Shown here: positions 52,133 through 60,993 of the stretch, piece after piece
Numbering within the stretch: the stretch's first letter is position 1
Layout: every line of letters starts with the position of its first letter
Made by a program: the position numbers and the translations under genes
Notes under the pieces: generated by a model
Seen by the model: only the letters and a program-made list of their open reading frames with translations
What the model was told of the DNA's origin: nothing
Database searches by the model: none
NCBI GenBank assembly: GCA_017447865.1
Contig: JAFSMO010000092.1
Span: 1 to 64,000 of the forward strand
DNA length: 64,000 bases
Source: Thermoguttaceae bacterium
GTDB taxonomy: Bacteria; Planctomycetota; Planctomycetia; Pirellulales; Thermoguttaceae
Direction of reading: 5' to 3'

Positions 52133-52296
52133 TTTGCGTTTCCTGTTTCTAAGGTCAGGTGAAAATTCCTCGCCACGGCGCGGTGCGCGATGGCTCATTC
52201 TTTATTATGTATCATCCCCAAGAGAAAATCAAGGGGGCCAAATCTTTTTTTCCTGAAAATTCTGCAAAAAATCTGGAAAAATCGCGAGCCGTTCCT

Positions 52297-53184
52297 TTAC
52301 AGAAGACCGTACGTCTTCAGCGTGCTGATCAGCGAGGCTTCCTGCTTCTCGTCCAGCGGAGTGAGCGGCAGGCGCATCTCACCGGAGTCCATGCCGAGGA
52401 GCTTCATCGCGCACTTGACCGGGATCGGGTTGGTCGCCAGGCTCAGCATGTCGCGGCAAAGCTGGAAGGTCTTGTAGTGCCATTTCTGCGCCGTTTCCAG
52501 ATCGCCCTTGAGCATCGCGTTGCAGAGCGCCACCATGTCCTGCGGGACGATGTTTCCGACCACCGAAATGATCCCCTTCGCGCCGACGGCCATGTGCGGG
52601 AGCGTCATACTGTCGTCGCCGCTCAGAACCGTCAGGTCGGTCGAAGCGATGATGCGCGACGCCTGGTCCATCATCCCGGACGCCTCTTTCACGAGCTGAA
52701 TGTTCGGGATCTCGGCCAGACGCTTGATCGTCTCCGGCTCGATGTTTTTGCCCGACCGGCCGGGAATATTGTAAATGCAGATCGGAATATTCACGGCTTC
52801 CGCGACCGTTTTGAAATGCTGGTAGAAACCTTCCTGCGTCGGTTTGTTGTAGTACGGAGCGACGAGCAGAGCGGCGTCCGCGCCCGTGTCTTCGGCCCAG
52901 CGGGTCAAACGGAGCGCCTCGTTCGTGCAGTTCGAACCGGTTCCGGGCATGACTTTGCAGCGGCCGGCGGCGGCGCGGACGACGGTCGTGATGACCAGTT
53001 CGTGCTCCTCGTGGGAAAGCGTGGGAGATTCGCCGGTGGTTCCGACCGGGACGAGGCACGTCACCCCAGAGCGAATCAGGAACTCGGTGTTACGTTCCAG
53101 CGCCTCGTAATCCACTTTATCATTTTTGAACGGCGTGATCATCGCGATCGAAAGACCCGCGTATTCTTCAGCACGTGTTTTCAT
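52297..53184 (-). CDS. dapA: 4-hydroxy-tetrahydrodipicolinate synthase
   Basis: A 295-residue TIM-barrel lyase. ATG 53184 (MKTRAEEYAGLSIAMITPF) is preferred over an upstream start that would lack a ribosome-binding site; AGGAAACAAAA precedes it. The catalytic Lys is in QLVKEAS (about residue 165), Tyr in APYYNKPTQEGFY, and GTTGESPTLS is the substrate-binding loop. It condenses pyruvate and aspartate semialdehyde in lysine and diaminopimelate synthesis. Promoter at 53284-53312. Stand-alone gene. Confidence 0.93.
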   Translation of the reverse strand: MKTRAEEYAGLSIAMITPFKNDKVDYEALERNTEFLIRSGVTCLVPVGTTGESPTLSHEEHELVITTVVRAAAGRCKVMPGTGSNCTNEALRLTRWAEDTGADAALLVAPYYNKPTQEGFYQHFKTVAEAVNIPICIYNIPGRSGKNIEPETIKRLAEIPNIQLVKEASGMMDQASRIIASTDLTVLSGDDSMTLPHMAVGAKGIISVVGNIVPQDMVALCNAMLKGDLETAQKWHYKTFQLCRDMLSLATNPIPVKCAMKLLGMDSGEMRLPLTPLDEKQEASLISTLKTYGLL

Positions 53185-53283
53185 GGGTTTTGTTTCCTGA
53201 TTGAACCGATTTGTTTGAATTCCAGAGGAGAACAGCGTCCCCCGCTCGTCCATATTCATACTCTACTTAAACGGCAAAAATTT

Positions 53284-53312
53284 ATTATACCCCGAAATCC
53301 TTTTCACTTCAA
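53284..53312 (-). promoter_or_regulatory. Promoter of dapA
   Basis: Minus-strand TTGAAG (complement of 53307-53312), 17 bp, TATAAT (complement of 53284-53289). Leader about 90 nt. On the + strand, a TATAAT at 53462-53467 probably serves rfbD but has no good -35. Confidence 0.75.
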
Positions 53313-53540
53313 GGGGGGTGACGGGTGAAAAAAACCGAAAATTTTTTTGAAAAGGTCAAATTCGTGGTCATTTCGGGGCGTGAGGCGCTTCTTTCCGAAA
53401 AGAATAATTCCCGAAAAAGGAAATATTTTCTCCATCCCCTTTCAAAGCGTGGAGTTTGGTGTATAATAATACGGAAAGGATTAAAGATTTTCAGGCGTTT
53501 CCCGATCAAAAGTCCCATCATTTTTTGAAGATTTCATTCT

Positions 53541-54386
53541 ATGGACCCTAAATTCCTGATTTTTGGCGCTAAAGGCCAGCTCGGCACGGAATTCACCCGG
53601 CAGCTTGGCGGGCGCGCCTTCCCGATCGATCTGCCCGATGGCGACATTACGGACCTTTACACGGTGGAGGAACTCCTCGACGCGGTAAAACCCGCCGCGG
53701 TCCTGAACGCCGCCGCCTTCACCGCAGTGGACGCCGCCGAGCAGCAGCCGGCCGCCTGCCGCCGCGTGAACGCTCTGGGGCCGCTGAACCTCGCCCGGGC
53801 CTGCGAGAAACGTGGCCTTCCGCTCGTCCACATCAGCACGGACTACGTATTTTGCGGCACGAAAAAGCGTACGCCTCTGACGGAAACCGACGAACCGGCC
53901 CCCGAGGGCGTGTATGCCGTGACCAAATTCGAGGGCGAGCAAAACATTCAGAAAACCCACGAAAAGCACCTGATCCTGCGCACCTGCGGCCTTTACGGGA
54001 AGCTCGGCGCCAACACGATGGGGAATTTCGTCGAAACAATGCGCAAACTCGGCTCCGCACGCAAAAACCTCCGCATCGTGAACGACCAGCACTGCACGCC
54101 GACGTGGATCCCGAATCTGGCGCGGGCCGCCGTTTGGCTCCTCGAAAACGAAAAGTGGGGCCTTTACCACCTGACCGACTCGGGCGAAACGACCTGGTTC
54201 GACTTCGCGCACGAGATTTTCCGTCTGTGCGGCCTGAATCCCGAAGTCGGTGCGATCACGACGGCAGAATGGAACGCCCCCGCCCCGCGCCCCCTTTACA
54301 GCGTGCTGGACTGCAGCAAGTACCACGCCCTGGGCGGCCCCGCAATGCCGGACTGGCACGAATCCCTCGCGAAATATTTGGAATAA
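53541..54386 (+). CDS. rfbD: dTDP-4-dehydrorhamnose reductase
   Basis: A 281-residue extended SDR. The N-terminal FLIFGAKGQLGTEFTRQL is the RmlD NAD(P)-binding motif. The catalytic YxxxK is in GVYAVTKFEGEQN, with Ser/Thr in HISTDYVF. 'LRTCGLYGKLGANTMGNFV' is the usual middle block. It reduces dTDP-4-keto-L-rhamnose to dTDP-L-rhamnose for surface polysaccharides. The rfbA, B and C genes are not in the window. The ribosome-binding site is weak. The secreted protein downstream starts 22 nt after the stop and may be co-transcribed. Confidence 0.92.
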   Translation: MDPKFLIFGAKGQLGTEFTRQLGGRAFPIDLPDGDITDLYTVEELLDAVKPAAVLNAAAFTAVDAAEQQPAACRRVNALGPLNLARACEKRGLPLVHISTDYVFCGTKKRTPLTETDEPAPEGVYAVTKFEGEQNIQKTHEKHLILRTCGLYGKLGANTMGNFVETMRKLGSARKNLRIVNDQHCTPTWIPNLARAAVWLLENEKWGLYHLTDSGETTWFDFAHEIFRLCGLNPEVGAITTAEWNAPAPRPLYSVLDCSKYHALGGPAMPDWHESLAKYLE

Positions 54387-54408
54387 AAAACCTGATCCTT
54401 TGGAAGAA

Positions 54409-55674
54409 ATGATGAAGCGCCTCCTGCTCATTTTGACGTTCCTTTTGCTCCCGGGTTTCGCCGCACTGGCGCAGAGTCCCGAGGAAGTGAACGCCCTGGT
54501 GAAAAACCTGACCAGCCCGTCGGCGGCCAAACGCGCGGCGGCGGAAAAGGGGCTTTTGGAACTGGGGCCGGGCATTTTGCCGTTTCTTCCTGAAACGGTC
54601 CGCTCGCCCGAGGCGAAAATGCGTCTGAATCGGGTCCGGCTCGAACTGGAACGTCAGGCCGCCGAGGACTCGCTCAAGGCGGGAGTCGTCACGTTTCCCG
54701 ATGAGTTCACGGTCGGGAGCGCCGCTGAAATGCTCGCTCTGGCCGCCAAACAGACGGGGAATCTGATCGAGGCCGACCTTCCGGAAAACGCCGGTTTTAC
54801 GAAACCGCAGGACGTTGCGGTGATGGAATTCTGGCCGTTCCTCGACGCGTTTTGCGATCAGCTTCACCTGGAACCGCAAGCGCTCCCGGAGAAGAAGGGC
54901 CTGAAACTCGTTCCGACCGACCGCCAAACGCCAAGACCCGCGTACTTTCAGCCATTTCGGCTTGAGGAGGTGCAAATGCAGAAAACCGTGGGAAACGCCG
55001 GGCTTCTGCGTCTCGAACTGGCGTGGGAGCCGCGGATCCAGCCCGTTTTCGCGTACCTGAAACTGACGGAAGGTTCCTTTGACGGCGGCGAGCCGGTGAA
55101 GTTTCCGGCGACCGAATACGAAATTCTGATCGGCCAAAACGACTTCCGCGCGTTCTGCGACGTGCCTCTCTCCGCCCGGCTCGTTCCGCCGGAGGCCAAA
55201 ACGCTGACGGTCCGCGGGACGTTCTCGGCCGTGGCGTGCGGAGCAAGGAAAGACTTCACGTTCGACGCGCTGGACCAGAAACTCGATCGGGCCTTTACGC
55301 CGGTTTCCGCCCGCACCGCGGCCCTTTTGGTGACATTCAGCCGACTGCGGACCGAAAAGACGAAAACGGGCGCGTACCTGGCCGCGACTTTGCGCTACCG
55401 GTACGAAGAAAGCCACGAGGCGATGGAGTCGCACCGGACGTGGATCTACGAAAACGACGCGATCCTTCGCGGGCCGAACGGGGAGGAGATCACGTCGGAA
55501 CGCTCGGACCTTCTGCGCCAGACGCCGAACGAAATCGCGGTGGAGATATACTTCCCCGTGAATGAAGAAACTCTGAAGAATTTGAGTGGGTGGACGCTCG
55601 TTTTCCCGAGGCCATGCGGGATTTATGAGGTCGAAGCCCCATTTGAACTGAGGGACATTTTCCTGGGGAAATAA
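54409..55674 (+). CDS. Secreted protein of unknown function
   Basis: 421 residues from ATG 54409 or the adjacent ATG 54412 (GGAAG just ahead). Sec signal peptide MKRLLLILTFLLLPGFAALA. Residues about 20-65 resemble a HEAT-like repeat (SAAKRAAAEKGLLELGPGI). Around residue 105-145, 'GSAAEMLALAAKQTGNLIEA' and 'VMEFWPFLDAFCDQLHLEP' have the pattern of the short secretin/TonB-type N-terminal region often seen in planctomycete exported proteins. The rest is beta-rich (AYLAATLRYRYEES, then 'ESHRTWIYENDAILRGPNGE'). No catalytic motif can be named. Probably periplasmic. Confidence 0.65.
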   Translation: MMKRLLLILTFLLLPGFAALAQSPEEVNALVKNLTSPSAAKRAAAEKGLLELGPGILPFLPETVRSPEAKMRLNRVRLELERQAAEDSLKAGVVTFPDEFTVGSAAEMLALAAKQTGNLIEADLPENAGFTKPQDVAVMEFWPFLDAFCDQLHLEPQALPEKKGLKLVPTDRQTPRPAYFQPFRLEEVQMQKTVGNAGLLRLELAWEPRIQPVFAYLKLTEGSFDGGEPVKFPATEYEILIGQNDFRAFCDVPLSARLVPPEAKTLTVRGTFSAVACGARKDFTFDALDQKLDRAFTPVSARTAALLVTFSRLRTEKTKTGAYLAATLRYRYEESHEAMESHRTWIYENDAILRGPNGEEITSERSDLLRQTPNEIAVEIYFPVNEETLKNLSGWTLVFPRPCGIYEVEAPFELRDIFLGK

Positions 55675-55781
55675 CACAAAATCTAAATTTTATTTCCCCC
55701 CTCTTGACTTTTTCATCTTTGCTGTTAGAATAAAAAAAATTCCTATATTTTTGCAACTTTAACTCTCAAAATCGATAAATC

Positions 55782-58001
55782 ATGCAAAAAAAATCAATCC
55801 CTCTGGGACTTTTAGCCCTGGCACTATTTTCAACCGTCGTGTACGCTTTTTACGGCAGTGACGAAGTGGTTAATGACCCCAACAACGGCGTCAATCCCGA
55901 AACTCCCATCAACGGCGTCGAGCCCGAAGCACCCATCAACGGGGTTGAACCCGAAACTCCCGTCAACGGCATTAATCCCCAACTGCCCATCAGCAGCCTC
56001 CTTTCTGAAACTCCCATTTCGGAGGTTTTTCAGAAAACCTGGACGCACGTAATGACCGTTCACATTCAAAACAACGACGTCGTTTCCCCTGATGATGAAA
56101 TCAAGGTCCAAACCAGCGCCAAAAAAGTTTCCAACGGGAAAAGGAAAGGCTTTTGGATGGTCACAGACACCATCAGATTTTCTTTTAACCTGCCCAATCA
56201 TGCCAGGCTCAAACTGGAATTTAAAAGCACGTCGAATGAGACCTTTCAAAGCAATGCGTGGATCCAAATGAACGACGATTTCCTGAGAGATAAAGACCAG
56301 GAACGCGCAACGTACACCTTCCGGGACATGGAAACCACGACCATTGAAAATGTGGAAGCCAAAGCGGGAGAAAACACTCTGACACTGATTGGTACCAAGG
56401 GGAGTATTGGATTGGAACTCCTCACAATCACCGCTGAAATTGACTACCCCAACTGGACATTCAGCGGCATGAAAATCTGGTTGACTTCCCCGAACCCGGG
56501 CAAACCTCTGGATGGCAGTCCTGTTCCAATCCACTGGCAGGTCACATCCGGCAGAGCAGATAATGGCTGGGTAAAAGTGCTTTATCGCATCCCGGGGCAG
56601 GACTGGGAGGTAGTGCCCGGTCTGGAAGGTATTTCTTACGGGAGTAAGGACTGGGGCTACTTTATTTGGGAAAAACCTCCTCAGGCCAAAACTTGTGAGT
56701 TTGACTTTGTGTTCGAATACGGTGAAAACCCGATCGAAAAACAAAAAGTGGCTGACGCCAAAAAAAGCATTGCCATCTCTGCAGCCACGAAAAAGCTCAT
56801 CCAGGCCAAAAAGAATTTCCTTGACGAATCCTACCAACTGATTCCTTCTTCCTATTGGAAAAAGCACCTCAAGGACATAAAGAAACCCTGCTCGGATCTG
56901 GCAAACCGTCTGGAAGCAATTCTTGGTTCCGAAGATGAGAATATCGACGGCGAAAAAGTAGTTCAGATCATCACCGATCTGGAAGGGTACTATTTCCTTG
57001 CTTTCCAGAAAATAATGAAAACCATTCCAACTCTCGAAGACTCCAAAGAACGTGAGGATCTTCAGTTAAGTGTGGAACAATTTATGGACAAGCTCACCAA
57101 GGAATTCTCCATTGCCAACATCCGTTACGGCGAACAGGAAGACACGAAAGAGTTAATCCCGAAAATGTTCCCCAAGGATCGGTTTGAAACCTTCCTGAAA
57201 GCCAAGAATGAATTGGACAAAGTTTTGGAAGGGGCCGAAGAGGCAACTCCCAACACCTCAGAAAAACGCAAGGTCCTGACAGCAGACGGGATCGAGTACG
57301 TATTCCGCTGGTGCCCGCCGGGCAAGTTTTTAATGAGCAGCCCAGAGGACGAGCAGGAACGGTATGACGACGAAAAACAACATGAGGTGAAGTTGACCAA
57401 GGGCTTTTGGATTCTGGAAACCGAAGTGACCCAGCAGATGTGGCAGAGCGTGATGGGCACCAATCCGAGCAAGTTCAAAGGCAAACACAGACCGGTCGAG
57501 AGCGTAAGCTGGAACGACTGCCAGGAGTTTTGCCGGAAATTGAGCAAAGTGTTAAAACAGCCGATCCAACTTCCAACGGAAGCACAGTGGGAATACGCCT
57601 GCCGCGCCGGGACGACGACCCCCTTCAGCTTTGGCGACACGTTGAATGGAGACAACGCGAACTGTGACGGCAAGTATCCTTATGGAACTGACACCAAAGG
57701 CCCCAGCCCTGAAACAACGGTTGAAGTCAGCAGTTACAGTCCTAACGAGTGGGGACTTTATGACATGCACGGCAATGTCAGGGAATGGTGTTCCGACTGG
57801 TATGACGAGGAATATTATTCCAACTCGCCAAAGAAGGATCCGGAAAACAAAACCGCTTCTTCGTTCCGTGTAAATCGTGGCGGGAGCTGGGACTGCAGTG
57901 CCGGGTTCTGTCGGTCGGCAAACCGCAGCCGGTTGGCACCAGAGGAGAAGGACAGCGACCTTGGTTTCCGCATCTGCTTCGTTCCTGGTCAAGAGGAGTA
58001 A
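55782..58001 (+). CDS. Secreted FGE/SUMF1-family protein
   Basis: A 739-residue protein with a Sec signal peptide (IPLGLLALALFSTVVYAFYG). Then come four 9-residue NGVxPExPI repeats (residues 35-70) and a long unique region to about residue 500. The C-terminal domain (500-739) is of the formylglycine-generating-enzyme type, including FRWCPPGKFLMSSPEDEQ, ETEVTQQMW, LPTEAQWEYACRAG, DMHGNVREWCSDWY and NRGGSW. The two cysteines that are catalytic in human FGE (spacing C-x4-C) have counterparts here at about 705 and 710 (WDCSAGFCRSANRSR), so it may be an active oxidase. No sulfatase is nearby. It is followed by a coiled-coil secreted protein on the same strand. Confidence 0.8.
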   Translation: MQKKSIPLGLLALALFSTVVYAFYGSDEVVNDPNNGVNPETPINGVEPEAPINGVEPETPVNGINPQLPISSLLSETPISEVFQKTWTHVMTVHIQNNDVVSPDDEIKVQTSAKKVSNGKRKGFWMVTDTIRFSFNLPNHARLKLEFKSTSNETFQSNAWIQMNDDFLRDKDQERATYTFRDMETTTIENVEAKAGENTLTLIGTKGSIGLELLTITAEIDYPNWTFSGMKIWLTSPNPGKPLDGSPVPIHWQVTSGRADNGWVKVLYRIPGQDWEVVPGLEGISYGSKDWGYFIWEKPPQAKTCEFDFVFEYGENPIEKQKVADAKKSIAISAATKKLIQAKKNFLDESYQLIPSSYWKKHLKDIKKPCSDLANRLEAILGSEDENIDGEKVVQIITDLEGYYFLAFQKIMKTIPTLEDSKEREDLQLSVEQFMDKLTKEFSIANIRYGEQEDTKELIPKMFPKDRFETFLKAKNELDKVLEGAEEATPNTSEKRKVLTADGIEYVFRWCPPGKFLMSSPEDEQERYDDEKQHEVKLTKGFWILETEVTQQMWQSVMGTNPSKFKGKHRPVESVSWNDCQEFCRKLSKVLKQPIQLPTEAQWEYACRAGTTTPFSFGDTLNGDNANCDGKYPYGTDTKGPSPETTVEVSSYSPNEWGLYDMHGNVREWCSDWYDEEYYSNSPKKDPENKTASSFRVNRGGSWDCSAGFCRSANRSRLAPEEKDSDLGFRICFVPGQEE
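55884..55991 (+). repeat. Four 27-bp repeats inside the FGE-like gene
   Basis: Four in-frame 27-bp units encoding NGV(N/E)PE(T/A)P(I/V), the last one degenerate (NGINPQLPI). They form a Pro-rich, probably extended linker right after the signal peptide. Confidence 0.85.
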
Positions 58002-58165
58002 GTGTAACCACCCCGTTCGGGGAGCATGGTGATCCAGTCACACAAGCGACATTCACCGCTTCCTCTTATATTCATATTGTATCGGCAGTGTTTTTTGCCG
58101 CCAAACTATACATGACTTTACGGAGACACTGATTTCTGTAACCCATTAACAAGAAAGGTTTACCC

Positions 58166-60742
58166 ATGAGATCCATTGTTGTTTTTTTCAGCCTGCTTCT
58201 TTCAGCATCATTCCTGTTTGCTGAAGATGACCCCGAGGCCAAGGCTCGTGAATACTGGGACAAGATGCCCGACCACACCACCCCGGAATTGTTGGATGAG
58301 TTCATCACGCAATACCCTCATACACAGACGGCCAAATTAGCCTTCCTGACCCGGTATTTCCTTCTGACGGAAAATCCATCCATTGATGGATACAACAATT
58401 TTCTCGAACAATATCCAGACACAGTGCAGTCTGACTGCGCGCTTCAGGCGGTGTTTAATCTTTGCCGGGACTACAATACCGTTCCGCTCTGGCTGGATTT
58501 TTTGGCACGTTATCCCGACACCATTCAGGGAGTGGCAGCCAAACTGCATCTGGAAACCCTGTTAGCCAATTACGCGTTCGCTTGTGATGACGAGAAAACG
58601 TTCGATGACTACATCGAGGTGTTTCCTGACGCCCCTCAGATTCCGGGAATGATCGAGCGTGCTGCCCAACTCGCTCTAAAACGGGAAGAGGATTTCAAAG
58701 CTGAAATTCTTAAAACCTATGAGAACGATTACAACCAATGCGAGAATGAGCTGAAAAAAAGCGCGACCAAACTCGTCAGCGAATGGCAGACCTGGCATAG
58801 CGATCTGGGCAGGGAAAAGGCATCTTCCGGAATGGATGTCACACAGAACGGGCGAGCTTTTCTGCTTTTAGCCAAAATTCGGCGTTATGAGACAATCATC
58901 CTGAACCTGTACGGTCAATACCCTGCAGCCATGGGGATTCGTTCAGAAGTCCGCCATCAGGAACTTTTGATGAAGCTGGATTCCATTCAGCAGACACTTC
59001 TGGATAACCACAAGGAACTGGTTTCTGTCATTCGGGAAGAGTCTGAAAAAACACGTCAAACCCTTCGCGAGGAATTCGCCAAACTGGGTTACAAAATGGA
59101 CACCGGATTCAATATGCTTGCCCAGAAAATGGATGTTTTGCACAGTGACCTGGAGAACATCTATTCGGAACTTCAAAAGGTAAATATGAACCTTGAAAAT
59201 ATCCAGTCAGCCGTACTGGAGAGCAATAAACTTCTGGCCAAAATTGATGAGGATTTGAATAACACCAACGCCCTGCTGGTGGATATGAATAAAACCCTGG
59301 TCGATTTAAATGGTGACATGAATCAGCAGTTTTCCAATTTGATTAGTGAAGTCCACGATTTCCGGGCAGATACCGTTACCCGCATGGATGTGATCATTAA
59401 ACGTCAGGAGGACAGCCTGCAGCTTCAGAACGAACAACTCAAAGTCTCCTATGAGACGCTGGGAGTAACGAAGGACATTCGCTCTCAGAATGATCAGCTC
59501 ATCGGTATCGCCCAGGAGCAGCTCAACAGCTTGGGAAGGATCGAGAATAATCAGGTCGCCCAGCTGAATGAATTGGTCGGCATGCGAAGTGACATCCGGG
59601 ATGGATTCACCGAAATGAACCAGACGATGGCCGCGGGCTTCGAGAGCGTCAATAATTCGATTTATAACGTTGGAAACACGATCAGTGGCGAAATCAGCCA
59701 AATGAACCAAAATATGGTCGCTGGTTTCGGGCAGTTGGACAGTACGATTAAAACCGAATCCCAACGAACAAGACAGGAGATGGGGGAAGGCTTTGGCAGA
59801 CTGGACAATACGATCAGAACCGAATCCCAACGAACGAGACAGGAGATGGGGGAAGGCTTTGGCAGACTGGACAATACGATTAAAGCTGAATCCCAACGAA
59901 CGAGACAGGAGATGGGGGAAGGCTTTAACAGACTGGACAATACGATCAGAACTGAATCCCAACAAACAAGACAGCAGATGGCCGAGGGTTTCAATAGTGT
60001 CATACAAAGCAATCAGGCAACCATTGCAAGCATTCAGCAGGCCCAGCAGTCAAGCAGCAGTGGTGGTGGTAACATTTTCTCTTCCATTGGCAAAGGGTTG
60101 AAAAAAGTTGCCGGCAAAACATTAGGTGTAGCAGGAACAGCAGTCGGTGCCTGCTTTGGTGGTCCTGCTGGCGCGGCAATTGGAGGAGCCATCGGAAACG
60201 CAGCCGGAAAAGCGATTGAAGGTGGAAACCGCAAAGAAATTTTGGGTGCCGCTGCTGGCGGAGCGGTTTCCGGAGTCGTTGGCGGTGTGGGTGGCCAAGC
60301 CCTCGCTGGCGGCGTTGAAAAAGCAGTTGCAGGCGGAAACCGCAAAGAAATTTTCAGTGCCGCTGTCGGAGGAGCGCTTTCAGCCAAAACCGGCGGTACG
60401 AACATGGCGGATATTCCGTATTCTTCCTCCTCCCAGATTTTTGATCAAATCGTGAAAACGGGAACGACTGAGCTGAAGGACGAAGTTCGGAATCAAATTC
60501 AGAAAAACCTCCCGGCCGAGACTGTGCCTTTGATTGAATCCATGATTCAAACAAATCTCGCTGGACAAAAACAGAAGGCCATTGGCACGATGGCTGAATT
60601 GGGACTCAAAATGAACAACAATGACGTTCAAAATCTCCTCAACAGCAAGAGTATGCAAGATGTTTATCAAAACATCGAGCAAATCTCTCAAAGGAACGGG
60701 AAAAAACCGGCGGCTGTAAAATATGCCATTAATATTTTCTAG
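58166..60742 (+). CDS. Secreted TPR/coiled-coil/glycine-zipper protein
   Basis: An 858-residue protein with a Sec signal peptide (VVFFSLLLSASFLFAEDD). Residues about 30-165 contain four 'Y-P-x-T/A' TPR-like units (TQYPHTQT, EQYPDTVQ, ARYPDTIQ, VFPDAPQ). Residues about 260-620 are one long coiled coil, including four 22-residue repeats (LDNTIRTESQRTRQEMGEGF type, 11-residue periodicity). Then comes a long Gly/Ala-rich glycine-zipper region (about 640-745: GVAGTAVGACFGGPAGAAIG) that could insert in a membrane. It closes with a helical tail. The plan recalls surface fibres and pore-forming or anchor proteins; no named family. AAGAAAGG lies just ahead of the ATG. It is downstream of the FGE-like gene. 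Confidence 0.7.
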   Translation: MRSIVVFFSLLLSASFLFAEDDPEAKAREYWDKMPDHTTPELLDEFITQYPHTQTAKLAFLTRYFLLTENPSIDGYNNFLEQYPDTVQSDCALQAVFNLCRDYNTVPLWLDFLARYPDTIQGVAAKLHLETLLANYAFACDDEKTFDDYIEVFPDAPQIPGMIERAAQLALKREEDFKAEILKTYENDYNQCENELKKSATKLVSEWQTWHSDLGREKASSGMDVTQNGRAFLLLAKIRRYETIILNLYGQYPAAMGIRSEVRHQELLMKLDSIQQTLLDNHKELVSVIREESEKTRQTLREEFAKLGYKMDTGFNMLAQKMDVLHSDLENIYSELQKVNMNLENIQSAVLESNKLLAKIDEDLNNTNALLVDMNKTLVDLNGDMNQQFSNLISEVHDFRADTVTRMDVIIKRQEDSLQLQNEQLKVSYETLGVTKDIRSQNDQLIGIAQEQLNSLGRIENNQVAQLNELVGMRSDIRDGFTEMNQTMAAGFESVNNSIYNVGNTISGEISQMNQNMVAGFGQLDSTIKTESQRTRQEMGEGFGRLDNTIRTESQRTRQEMGEGFGRLDNTIKAESQRTRQEMGEGFNRLDNTIRTESQQTRQQMAEGFNSVIQSNQATIASIQQAQQSSSSGGGNIFSSIGKGLKKVAGKTLGVAGTAVGACFGGPAGAAIGGAIGNAAGKAIEGGNRKEILGAAAGGAVSGVVGGVGGQALAGGVEKAVAGGNRKEIFSAAVGGALSAKTGGTNMADIPYSSSSQIFDQIVKTGTTELKDEVRNQIQKNLPAETVPLIESMIQTNLAGQKQKAIGTMAELGLKMNNNDVQNLLNSKSMQDVYQNIEQISQRNGKKPAAVKYAINIF
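59735..59998 (+). repeat. Four 66-bp tandem repeats in the coiled-coil gene
   Basis: Copies begin at 59735, 59801, 59867 and 59933. Copies 2 and 3 are nearly identical, 1 and 4 more divergent. Each encodes 22 residues (two 11-residue coiled-coil turns). Tandem identity suggests recent expansion or copy-number variation. Confidence 0.9.
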
Positions 60743-60766
60743 CAGACCGGAAACTGTGCGTTAAAA

Positions 60767-60815
60767 GAGGAGTTGGGAAGCAGATTTTACCCTGTTTTCC
60801 AACTCCTCCTTTTTT
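60767..60815 (+). terminator. Terminator of the coiled-coil gene
   Basis: GAGGAGTTGG (60767-60776) pairs with CCAACTCCTC (60799-60808), followed by CTTTTTT. It begins 24 nt after the stop. Confidence 0.88.
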
Positions 60816-60964
60816 ACCATCCAGCAGCGCCCATCCGAGTGAAATTTTGTGCTCTTTTTTCATCTGGTGGCTCAAAAAAGCCCTTTTTATTTTAAAATGG
60901 AGAAAATTTCCCAAAAATTTTAAACTTTTTTCTGAAAAAACGCTTAAATTATAGAGGAACCCGT

Positions 60965-60993
60965 TTGACTTTTTTCTGAAAATGTGTCATACT
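60965..60993 (+). promoter_or_regulatory. Strong promoter with no obvious gene behind it
   Basis: TTGACT (60965-60970), 17 bp, CATACT (60988-60993). Transcription would start near 61000, but no long ORF with a ribosome-binding site follows for 1.1 kb. Confidence 0.7.
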
